A DNA stretch of 64,000 bases from a virus: the IMG/VR virus record IMGVR_UViG_3300036770_008728, positions 1 to 64,000 of that record, one strand, 5' to 3'. Each line of letters opens with the position of its first letter. Position 1 is the stretch's first letter. The notes below the pieces were generated by a model that was not told where the DNA came from, did not search any database, and saw only the letters and a list, made by a program, of their open reading frames with translations. A program made the translations under genes and the position numbers. Shown here in pieces: positions 1-9,600 of the stretch.

Positions 1-1194
1 ATGGCTATTACAGTTACTTGGCTAAACGCCGTCCTGAATAAGCCCCGAGATAAAATACTCCGAAAAGCCGATACCAATGGGTTGAGTGTCCGTGTCACCC
101 TTCGAGGTAAAGTCATTTTTACCTACCGCTACCGGCTAGACGGGAAACAAACCTCGGTGGATATCGGGTCTTACCCCAGCACATCGCTTAATGAAGCTCG
201 AACCAAGGCACTCGAAATCATGAGCCAGCTGCAGGTTGGGGTGTCTCCCAAAACCACAAAGGACGAGCCGACTGAACCACAGATCCTCACTATTAAAGAC
301 CTGTGCCTCCGATGGTACGAGGATTACGTGAAAGTCCAACGCAAGAACGAAGCACCTGCAGTATTGCGGATAATGGAGTTGCACCTCTTCCCGGATTTTG
401 GTGACGTACCCGTTAACAGTCTTACGGTCAAAGGCGCTTTTAATATGCTGTCTGTGCTGGCCAAGTCACAGACCACCAGTAGGTTCATCACTCTACTGCA
501 GCAACTGAAGCAGGCATTCAGATATGGTGTTAAGTTCTACGATGTCGAACAGAACCCACTGAGTGAAATCACGAGCCGGGACTTTGGTAAGCAGGTGAAG
601 GACCGAGACCGTGTGTTATCCGAAGATGAGCTGGTTCAAATCATTCGGCTTATAGAATCTGATGAGTTCACCATTGAGCAGCGTTGTGTGTTCTGGATTG
701 TTCTCCATACCGGGTGCCGGCACTCTGAGCTCACCCAGGCACAGCACAGTAACTTTGATCTTGATACCGGGGTATGGACTGTGCCACGAGAACTCAGCAA
801 AAACAAAATCGCTGTGGTAAGGCCTTTGAGTCCTGAGTGTATGGTGTATGTGAAACGACTCATGGATTGGAATGTACACAGCCCCTTTATCCTACCGGGC
901 CGTAACCCATCCTCTCCAGTCCAAATCACTTGGGGTTGTCACATCGCCAGAAAGATGCGTGAATTCCTTAAAGAAACACCCGATTTCGAGGAATGGACCC
1001 TGCATGATTTAAGGAGAACGGCCAGGACGGCATGGTCAAAATGGACCCAACACCACGTTGCCGAACTAATGCTGGGCCACAAGCTGACAGGCGTTCATGC
1101 GGTGTACGATAGGTACAAGTACCTTGATGAGATGACCGAAACTTATAAACAGTGGGCGAATTATCTGGAGGGGTTAAAAAACAAAGGGGCTTAA
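1..1194 (+). CDS. int: Tyrosine-recombinase integrase (P4-like, arm-binding N-terminus)
   Basis: Site-specific recombinase expected to join phage and host attachment sites. Residues 1-85 resemble the DUF4102-type arm-binding domain of P4-like integrases, residues about 95-195 the SAM-like core-binding domain, and 205-380 the catalytic domain. The full catalytic set is visible: R240 (TGCRHSEL), K269, H335 and R338 (LHDLRR), H360 (MLGH) and Y369 (VYDRY). At 397 residues it has normal family length. The ATG is the first base of the window, so no upstream signal can be judged. It converges on the lysis genes and its stop codon lies inside a bidirectional terminator. No attP core could be identified. 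Confidence 0.95.
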   Translation: MAITVTWLNAVLNKPRDKILRKADTNGLSVRVTLRGKVIFTYRYRLDGKQTSVDIGSYPSTSLNEARTKALEIMSQLQVGVSPKTTKDEPTEPQILTIKDLCLRWYEDYVKVQRKNEAPAVLRIMELHLFPDFGDVPVNSLTVKGAFNMLSVLAKSQTTSRFITLLQQLKQAFRYGVKFYDVEQNPLSEITSRDFGKQVKDRDRVLSEDELVQIIRLIESDEFTIEQRCVFWIVLHTGCRHSELTQAQHSNFDLDTGVWTVPRELSKNKIAVVRPLSPECMVYVKRLMDWNVHSPFILPGRNPSSPVQITWGCHIARKMREFLKETPDFEEWTLHDLRRTARTAWSKWTQHHVAELMLGHKLTGVHAVYDRYKYLDEMTETYKQWANYLEGLKNKGA

Positions 1195-1210
1195 GAGCCC
1201 CTTTTATTTT
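1183..1210. terminator. Bidirectional rho-independent terminator
   Basis: GGGGCT-TAAG-AGCCCC (1186-1201) is flanked by TTTTATTTT on the right and AAAAAACAAA on the left, giving a U-rich tail in both directions. It closes the integrase transcript and the long leftward structural/lysis transcript, and overlaps the last codons of both terminal genes. Confidence 0.85.
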
Positions 1211-1406
1211 CCAAGCAGTCGACATACTGCATCAGCTTTGCGATATCAGGATCAGCGATGTATATCCCCGGTCCCAGTAACGGATGGTGATGCCGCACCG
1301 CTTTCAGCTGTGCTGGTAGACACTGAGGGCTTTGAACTGGGGTCGTCGTGCAACTCGCCAAAGCGCTGCTCAAAACTACCAACAGGATTGGCCGTAATTT
1401 GTTCAT
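1191..1406 (-). CDS. Candidate outer-membrane spanin lipoprotein (Rz1-like)
   Basis: A 71-residue protein with a signal sequence and a lipobox LASC (Cys19), predicting a mature lipoprotein of 53 residues in the outer membrane. It sits at the end of the lysis cassette and its first half overlaps the neighbouring 1252-1497 gene in another reading frame, the arrangement typical of embedded Rz/Rz1 spanin pairs. There is no good Shine-Dalgarno, so translation is probably coupled to the overlapping gene. Spanin function is inferred from lipobox, size and position; the mature part is not especially Pro-rich as in lambda Rz1. Confidence 0.6.
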   Translation of the reverse strand: MNKLRPILLVVLSSALASCTTTPVQSPQCLPAQLKAVRHHHPLLGPGIYIADPDIAKLMQYVDCLENKRGS

Positions 1407-1497
1407 TCCGTTTGTCCTGTTTTTGTTTGTCAGACATAGCCAATAGCCGAATAACGCCCTCAGCTATGACTCCCAGTATTTTCAGGATTTGGTTCAT
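1252..1497 (-). CDS. Lysis-cassette protein, possible spanin partner
   Basis: 81 residues. An N-terminal hydrophobic/amphipathic stretch (about residues 3-20) is followed by a polar Ser/Thr/Gly-rich tail. The start overlaps the holin stop (ATGA at 1494-1497) and the 3' half overlaps the lipoprotein gene out of frame. By position it should be the inner-membrane spanin, but the hydrophobic stretch is weak and no long coiled coil is visible, so this is uncertain. The protein at 30585-30950 has a better i-spanin topology. Confidence 0.45.
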   Translation of the reverse strand: MNQILKILGVIAEGVIRLLAMSDKQKQDKRNEQITANPVGSFEQRFGELHDDPSSKPSVSTSTAESGAASPSVTGTGDIHR

Positions 1498-1706
1498 TGA
1501 ATTTTCTTTTGTGCTTTAAGTCGGCCAACCAGCGCCATCACTGAACCCACGGCGGTACCCAGGGTGGAAAGTACTTCAACGAGGTCCTTCTGAGCCTGCT
1601 CATCCACGTTGTAACCGTAAATACTCCCAATCTGGGAAATCACGATTACCACAACGCCAATAATGGTTTTTGACTCATACCACTTTTTTGTCACGTAGCT
1701 GTTCAT
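1494..1706 (-). CDS. Putative holin
   Basis: A 70-residue protein with two hydrophobic segments (about residues 13-31 and 44-61) and a basic C-terminus ending RLKAQKKIQ, the size and topology of small class II-like holins that permeabilise the inner membrane for lysis. It heads the lysis cassette and carries the complete leader AACCATTAGGATTAAC just upstream of its ATG, so it is probably its own expression unit. The family is assigned by topology and context only. Confidence 0.65.
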   Translation of the reverse strand: MNSYVTKKWYESKTIIGVVVIVISQIGSIYGYNVDEQAQKDLVEVLSTLGTAVGSVMALVGRLKAQKKIQ

Positions 1707-1738
1707 TTGTTAATCCTAATGGTTATTGCTGTTGGGCA

Positions 1739-1948
1739 TTAGCCCTCTGTTTTTTCAATCTTACTTGCTGAGACCACTGCTCCTACAGCGTCGACTATCG
1801 CTTGAATCCCACAGGACCCATCTAAGGGGATCCCCACCAGTTGTGCAATCTGAGTCAGCGCCACATTAAGTTGCTGATTCGCTTGCTGCATCTGTTCCAG
1901 CTGCAGTTGTTTGTCAAAGGCCCAAGCCTTTACTTCGTTAATATCCAT
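1739..1948 (-). CDS. Small phage protein, function unknown
   Basis: 69 residues, Gln-rich helical N-terminal half (residues 1-35) and a small hydrophobic C-terminal half. The ATG overlaps the stop codon of the preceding gene (TAATG at 1946-1950), so it is translationally coupled. It lies between the tail-tip genes and the holin, a place often taken by tail-fibre accessory proteins, but no family is recognised. Confidence 0.6.
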   Translation of the reverse strand: MDINEVKAWAFDKQLQLEQMQQANQQLNVALTQIAQLVGIPLDGSCGIQAIVDAVGAVVSASKIEKTEG

Positions 1949-2304
1949 TATTCAGTCGCCAGAACATTTGTCAGTAACCACTGCTCACAAGCACTTACCA
2001 TTTCTGACTCAGCTAATGGCTGTTGAAGCTGCATATTAAAATATTCTGGAAAATTGTTAGGCCGGAAAGTCAGCGGGGGTTTACGTTCCTGTAAGGCCGC
2101 TAAGGACGGATAAATCAAGGCAGTGAAGCCAATTTGAGAATGAGACTGCTGACTGGTATTCACGTACTGTGGGCCAGTTTCAGTAATTTCCAGATTTAAT
2201 TGAGTATGTTGATTGGAACTGTGACTCACATGATTAATAACCACAACTGCTCCGGTATAAACAATACCGTGTGCATCTTCATAGCCATCGGGTACATTGA
2301 TCAT
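1948..2304 (-). CDS. Tail-region hypothetical protein
   Basis: 118 residues. The ATG at 2304 is chosen over one 13 codons upstream because AGGAG lies 8 bases before it. The protein is polar with no membrane segment. It follows the two tail-tip genes in the operon and is coupled to the next small gene. A role with the fibres is a guess from position. Confidence 0.6.
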   Translation of the reverse strand: MINVPDGYEDAHGIVYTGAVVVINHVSHSSNQHTQLNLEITETGPQYVNTSQQSHSQIGFTALIYPSLAALQERKPPLTFRPNNFPEYFNMQLQQPLAESEMVSACEQWLLTNVLATE

Positions 2305-2366
2305 TGAACTCTCCTTTTGATTGATAGAAAAAATAGTGTGCAATAATGGCTCTAATTGAAAAGCCC

Positions 2367-3644
2367 CTAAACACCATAAAAGTTGAAACTGTAGTTTGCT
2401 GAAATGCTGACAATCACTGCGTTATTAAATTTGCTCCGTATTTGAATCGTAACTACACCAGAATATCGACGTTCCAAATTTTGGTGTGTTTGACTTAGTG
2501 TTACGCTGGTATTGTCTTCAGACCATGTGCCAGGTGAGCCCGTATTTGAGGTCATTTGTATTCCAGTAGATAACATGCCACCTGAAGACTGAGACAGGGT
2601 GTAGCGGTATTCTACGGCGCCCTTCATACCCGGCCCATATCCAACATCAAATCCCATATTTCCAGAGAGACCCACACCCCAAGTGATGCTAAGAGTTCTC
2701 ATCACCCCACTGGTGCTACCAGAGACAGATTGCGCCTTTGGGTAAACACTGAAGATCAGTGAGGTTCCAGAGCCGGCAAATTGGGATAATGAGAGGTTTC
2801 CAGAAGAGGGCACACTGGCATTTTTTGTAATGTTGGGGACATAACTCCCCCCCTTTAGATAGGCCCGTAAATTCCGATATGGGGGGTAGGCCAAACTGGT
2901 CCCTCCGAAGAAGTTTATGACATCGGTAAGGCTGATCGGCAGACTTACTTTTGGGAAATTGATTACTTGGCCGGTACCTGGGTCTGTCGCCGTCGTAACT
3001 GTAAAACTGGCACTGACCCCTCCGACGGTCATAGTTCCCGTTCTGGACGCTCCCCAACTAGAGGGCGAAGTTACAAACAGCTGAATTTTATCCCCGGCTT
3101 GCACCGTTGCACTGGTGACACTTGATCCACCATTTACAGTAAAATCGGCGCCGGCGCTGCAGGAGGCTGAGACTGGCGTGTTAATACCCGTTACCGTAAA
3201 GGGTGCTCCAGCAATCCGGTCACTTGTAGATACGCCAGAGTAACTGGGTCCTACACTAAAGGCATCTGGAGTGGCATCAATTCCGTCCGTAATTTTTATG
3301 TAGAGATTGGGGTACATCGAATGCCCCGGCCCGTACATATCTACAACCAGGGTGTCAATATAACCGGAGCCCACAACTGCGGACGCTATGGTTTGTCGAG
3401 TAACGGTTCCGTTTGGATTGGTTATCGGGGAGTTTGATGTGTCTGTCCAATACCCAGAGTCAAAAGCATAGACAAGAAAGAGGTATCCCGTAGCATCGCC
3501 AGTTTCCTGAAATATAAAATTTACGATGTCTCCCTTGGTAATCACTATGGGGTTGGCGTAACTGTTTGCCGGCAAAAAACTGGCCGTGCGGGTACCGAGC
3601 TCTTGGTTATAGTTTGCTCGGCAGTAAACGTTTATTGTGGCCAC
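2367..3644 (-). CDS. Tail tip/fibre-associated protein with Ig-like segments
   Basis: 425 residues, rich in Ser, Thr, Gly and beta-prone sequence, with no catalytic motif. Residues about 140-220 look like an Ig-like/BACON-type beta-sandwich, and LSQFAGSG near residue 290 resembles the LSQF motif of several phage fibre proteins. The GTG start has GGAGG just upstream and overlaps the last 13 bases of the J gene, indicating coupled production with the tip. Likely a virion surface protein contacting the host or decorating the tip. Confidence 0.6.
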   Translation of the reverse strand: MATINVYCRANYNQELGTRTASFLPANSYANPIVITKGDIVNFIFQETGDATGYLFLVYAFDSGYWTDTSNSPITNPNGTVTRQTIASAVVGSGYIDTLVVDMYGPGHSMYPNLYIKITDGIDATPDAFSVGPSYSGVSTSDRIAGAPFTVTGINTPVSASCSAGADFTVNGGSSVTSATVQAGDKIQLFVTSPSSWGASRTGTMTVGGVSASFTVTTATDPGTGQVINFPKVSLPISLTDVINFFGGTSLAYPPYRNLRAYLKGGSYVPNITKNASVPSSGNLSLSQFAGSGTSLIFSVYPKAQSVSGSTSGVMRTLSITWGVGLSGNMGFDVGYGPGMKGAVEYRYTLSQSSGGMLSTGIQMTSNTGSPGTWSEDNTSVTLSQTHQNLERRYSGVVTIQIRSKFNNAVIVSISANYSFNFYGV

Positions 3645-6600
3645 CGCGGTCCTCCACTAATGGCCCGAACCTCACGTTTCAGAGCTTTCAATGCTTCAAC
3701 AATTAAGCCCGTAACTGCCAAGTTTGAGACATGCAATTTCCCCTCGGACTCGTAAACTCCTTCAGGTAGAACCTTCTTAACATCTTGTGCGATAAGCCCG
3801 GCACATCTACGGTTATTTTGGTCAATCCGGTTAAAGGTTAAACCTGCCAGGTGCTCAATCAACTCCAAAGCGTTCTCTATGGGCGCCAGTCCTGTTTTAA
3901 CCCGAGCGTCCGACGTCGAAATACAGTCCGTGGCTGTTAATGTTCCCGCACAAGACGCATTACCCGCCTGTGTGACTCGGAAAGCCCAGTTCAGTTGATT
4001 ATTCAAAAATCCAATTTCTGATCCCGTGGCCATTGCTGCCCCGTGGCTCCCGAGGTACACGTAAACACTGGAACCCGCGGCGCTGTTAGCCGTCCATCCA
4101 TAATAGTTAGGTGTCCAGCTAGTTCCACCAGAGCTCAGAGATGTTACTGTTAATGTCGCATTGGTAGCAGATGTTACCCGACCCTTCGAGTCAATTTGTA
4201 AGACGGGAACCTGTGTACTGGAACCATAGGTGTTGGCTACAACCCCAGTCGTGGACAATGAAGCCGTGCCGGATAATGCTGCTTGACCATCAAAAGTACC
4301 GGGGTTCCAAACAACATCCCCACTCATACTCACAGACCGGGCAGTCGCCAGTTTGACCGCCGAGGTGGCCGTGGTGGCACTGGTGGCACTGGTAGCCGTC
4401 GTGGCGCTGGTGGCATTCCCATTTAAACTACCGTTAAACACGTTGGCGGTCAGATTACCTGAAGCATCCCTGGCGGCCACAGTACTTGCCGTGGCGGTCG
4501 TCACAGCATTTACCGACCAGGTGACAGAGTTTGATCCCGTGAAGGCGGACCCGGTAAGGTAGCTCCCTGGAGTGAGAGTTCCCCCTCCTCCGGTAGCAAT
4601 CGTAATAGAGCTTTCCCCTGTAAACGCAACACCGTTTATAGTGATGTTGTTTTTTAGCCGGGTCGCCGTTGCGGCGTTAAAAGAATTCACCGCGAGTTTT
4701 AACTGAGCAGCAGTGGCTATTTTCGCCACCGTGGACGTGCCGGCTACAACCTCGGGATCCGTCATCAGCGGTTTATTAGTAATGTTTGCCCAATCACTGG
4801 TGGTCCCTGCGGCGCCTGAGGGTACTTGGTACGCCCGGAAGTTGTGCGTTCCTTGGTAAGCTTCAGGCCAGTTATAAACCATGATCTGAACGCTGTATGT
4901 TAGAGGACCGGCCGGGGGGGTTGCTTCTGACGGAGACCAGTCAATCATGGGTAACTGCAGAGCGTACAAACCAGGCTCATCCAATGTAGCCGAACCAGAA
5001 AAGGTCTGGGTGGCAACTGTGGTGGTTCCCCGCTTAATTGTGACTTCAATAAGTGGAGTACTCGGAGCTGAGGGATAGGCTTTCATAATGCCCCGGCCAC
5101 CGTAGTTGTAATTGAATGAGATGGATGTCGCGTTGGAGTTTAGCGATGGCAAAGGAAATGTATTGGAAGAGAAAGCGCCGGAGTATGTCCGTAAACCCCC
5201 AAACTCGGGGTTCCCCGCACCGAGTTCAGAACGAAGCCAGCTGACTACACTGGCGTCGAGGTGCTTTTGTTTAACGGAGCTACCGCGGAGATATTCACCG
5301 TCCACGAACCCTACACCATTACCTACGGCGAACAGCTGAGAGTTGCTGGACATGGCCTCGATGTAGTAATTCCCCCCGAGTCTTAAATAGTTAGTGGCGT
5401 TACCGACCATTAAACTCCCAGTAATGGTGGCTTCCGTCGCAAACAGGCTATTTATGTTAATCTTGTCGGCGGTGATGGATCCTGTCACCAACAAGCTACC
5501 ATCAATAACTTCTGCAACAGTCGACCATGCACTACCTGTCCACGTTCGGGTTTCAGACCACTTTCCGGCGGGGTAACTTTGAGTTACCCGGTCAGCGACT
5601 ATTTTCCCATTGTGAGGAGCACCAGTCAGAGCAGAGTTCGCCGCAGCATCGGACCAGACTGCAGAGGAGGTTAGAACATAAACGTGAACAGTTCCCCGTC
5701 GGCCCTCGGCTCCCTTATCACCTGTTAGTTGCACCGGCGCTGACCAGCTACCAATCAGGGTGCCATCGGCATTTTTCTTCGCAGAACTCATGTAAAGGGG
5801 ATCGGTACCCGTCGGCGGGGCATCAAACCACCCAGCAGGGGCTTGACCTGTTGGGGTTGTTGGAGGTGTTGCTGACCGAATAAAGATGTAATCCACGTAT
5901 GGACCATCTTTACCTTTTTCCCCCACGATTCGAATGGCTGCAGACCACGTTACACCATTATCTGTACTCTGGCGCATGAACACGTCGAAGGCTTGGAACC
6001 CACTATGCCACGCGGCACCATCGACTGAATATTGAACCAATGTAACTGGAGCATTATCACCAGTTATTTTAACTGGCGTAGACCAAGTAACTACAATCGC
6101 CCCTGCCGCGTTTTTTGTGGCCTGTACCATCCACAGCGCGGTAGTACCCGCAGGAGTACTTGTTGTCCATCCGGCGGGTGTGGCTCCCGTTGGCGTTGCT
6201 GGCTGAGTTGCTGACCGCTGGTACCTGAACTCGATATAGTTACCATCCTCACCAGACAGTTTAATTACGTTGGACCAGGTACCTTGCAGCTGTCCCAAGG
6301 CGTTTTTTGTACCTCTGATCATCCAAAGGGCGCCTGCGCCACCCGGAGGATAATCTAACCAACCAGCGGGACTATCAACGTTTGTTGGTTGTGCCGGTTG
6401 TGTCGCGGCTCTTTGGAATCGGAAATCAATGTATTTCCCACCTTGGCCGTCTTCCCCCACAATTCGAATGGCTGTCGACCAGGTTACACCGCCGTCCGTG
6501 CTTTGGCGCATAAACATGTCGGTTTCACGGAATGCAGAGGACCAGTCATTAATACCATCTGGTGAGTACTGCACAGTTAATGTCTGAGCTGCACTGGTGA

Positions 6601-9600
6601 CCTCATTCCACTCAGTACTTGTACCATCCAAATAGAAAATTCGGCTGGTCATCCACAAAGTATCAGATCCCGGAGGAACCGCCAGGCTCCACCCAGCAGG
6701 TACCGGTGCTAAATAAGTCCCACTGACTTTAGTGGGTCTTAGAGGTTTACTGGTCGCTCGTTGATAAACGAAAACCGTCTTTTCCAGATTAAGTCCAAGC
6801 TCATCGAAGCTGGCTTTTTGTGTTTTTATGATTTGTCCAGGAGCGGGCTCCATTTGACCAGTCGTTGAGTTAAATACATCAGCCGGCCAAAACGACGAGT
6901 AATAACCGGCGTATTTAAATCTAACCCACACCTGACAATCCATTTCTGGCACACCGACGTAGAGGCCATACATGGACGCCCCAGTGTGCGCCAGTTTTCG
7001 TGGATTCATTACGACTTTTAATGGGTAGTTACCCTGACCATCCGGGGGCTGCTGAGTGTCTGGAACCTTATCGGAGTCCGCTACCCACCATTCAACTTCT
7101 GCAGGAACTGTGCCTCCCGAGCTGCTGAGCTCCCCAGAAATGGTTCGTGACGAACTGATTAGGGTGATACCTTGAACCGTGGGAAATTCAGGTTTCGTTA
7201 CATTGATCTGGCGCTTCTGCCAGGGGAATTCGTTGTAATTTGGAGGAGTAACTGTGCTGTAGACAAAAATATACCGTGGGTGTGTTGCCGACGTGGAGTA
7301 ATCCACAAAGTTTACGCTGGCACTCCATGCACCATAAACGTTACCACTGCCATTGTTCGTAACCGTTCTGGTTCGGTAAAACTTGTGTGTGGACAAATAA
7401 CCATAAACCCAGGTAGAACCATTGGCAGAGAACTGAATTTCTTGACCCAAAGTGAGATTCTGCAGGCCTCCCCACTCACCAAGAGCCACGCCACCTGCCG
7501 TGTATTGCCTCGACTTTCTCCACAGGTAACCACCTGAACCCGTCGGAGTTGAGTTCCACTTGAACGGCAATTCGTTCAGTAGCGCCTCGCTATCGCGTGA
7601 AATAAGGCGAACGTGTAAGGACCACCCACCATTGGCTGTATTCAACGCCGTTAGAATCGTGCTGCCTTCCAAGAGAATTTCTGGGGAGGTTTGAGTACCT
7701 TGCAATATGGTGGTCGGATAACTGGGACCGGTTGGTGGAACGACCGTACCAATCAGTTCGAAATTAAACCCAGATATTTCGTTAGAACCAAACAAATCGA
7801 GGGTCTGGTCCGTGCCGGGGATCAAGTAAGTCGCGGCCAGTTTTAGTTTCATACTCAGATAGTTAAATTCCTGAGTCACACTTATGGCCAGATTGGATTC
7901 CACGATATCTGCCGGCCGCAGTCGGTAAGACTGCCAATCCAGGATGTTGGAATTGAGTTTGATGTCCTGATAGCGCAACTGGACATAGAACTGATAAACA
8001 ATATCTCTCTTGATCGGGAATTCGTAATAACTGGTTCGAGTTACGGCCGCTTCATAAAATGGGTTACCGTTCTCGCTTACGTAGACTGCATAGGCAAGTC
8101 CCAAGAATGAATATTGTTCGGTGTCCCACTGCAGACGAACCATTGGGCTGAGTTCACCGTTCACAATGAGAGAGGTCTCACCGATATAGCTGAGGTTATT
8201 CGGCCCTTTAGGCATACGAGGTTGTTCAAAGTTGTACCGAGGCTTTTCTCCGAGTACACCATCTAAGGCCTGTTGCCACTTATTCCGGTTTACTTCAACA
8301 CAGGTAATAGACCTGAGATGTGAGGCTCCATCTACCCGGCTAATAGCCACAATACGGAATGGTTTGGAGACACCCGGGGCCGCACCGGTTTTCTGAATGG
8401 AGAACGCGGGGTATTCCGCCAATGAGGCTGTCACCGCCGCGGTCAGTGTTAGAGTGCTATAACTGCCCACTGCCGGAATATTAAAGCTATGGGTCACGGT
8501 AGATCCATTAGCTGTCTGCAGCAAAAAGCTGTAAGTGCCTATGGCTTCAAAATACAACGGATCACGCAAAATAACGGTGGTGCCGGTGATACTGCGGGCA
8601 CGGCCTGACATCCCCCAGTCCATATCCGGATCTACGATATTAATGATGTCGTAGATTTCCCAGCTGATGGCCATCAGTGGAATGGTGAAGGTGCATGTCA
8701 GAACTTCGGTCTGAGCGCTGATGAGTCGGTAAAACGCCTTGTACGTGGCTTCATAAATATTGGTGCAACCGAGAGCCTTGAACTCATAGATGTTTACGCC
8801 CTGAGATTTCTGCGCCTCTTCATCGCGGAACGGGCCAACGAACTGTTCTTGCCAATCCAGTTCCGGCTCAATATATGTGGCTTGGACCTCGTTAGGTCGG
8901 TCTTTCAATGCGCTGGATGAGTAGTTAAAAACAATGCCGCTATCTTGCTGCACACACATTTCTGGTGTGACATCCATGATAGCTGCGACGTTACGGTCAG
9001 AAACAATTTTTAGAAAGCCCGAGGCATATTCAATGGCCTGTGCGTGAGCTGAACCAAGGATAAAGTTAATCAACTCCAGACCCAGCATTGGATCCCGAAT
9101 CACACCGTTGAAGGTGAACAGTGGAATAGTTTTACCATCCACTGTTCTCATGGTGTCGGCGTACTTCGCTTCCTCATACAGGCTGAAATCGTCCACTGTA
9201 ACCCGCGGGTTATACCGAGCCATACCGAAGCGTGGGTTGGTGATGAGCTCTCTGACTATCCAGAAGGGGTTGTTCGTCCACACGCGAGATGTTTTAAAGG
9301 TCCCATCCCACGGCGTTGACTCGTTGTATGTCCGAGCCACTGGATCATAGTTACTGGGTACCTTACACAGCAAACCTCGCCACACAGCTGTAAGGCCAGG
9401 GATCCGGTTAAAGTTCTCACCAATTTTGGACACGAACGTCATCATTGCCGTGCCAGGGTGATACTCTTTAGTGACCTGACCATCCTTGTTCAGAGACTCT
9501 GACAACTCATAGTTCAGCCAGAACAGTTCGCGGATGGTCGTTTCAGGGTCGTTCACATCCAACATGGTGACCCGAAGGTCCCTATCTACGCTGGTGTCTG

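Noticed and set aside
1-1260. attP next to the integrase.
   Set aside because: No repeat or tRNA-derived core could be recognised, and the sequence left of the integrase is outside the window.
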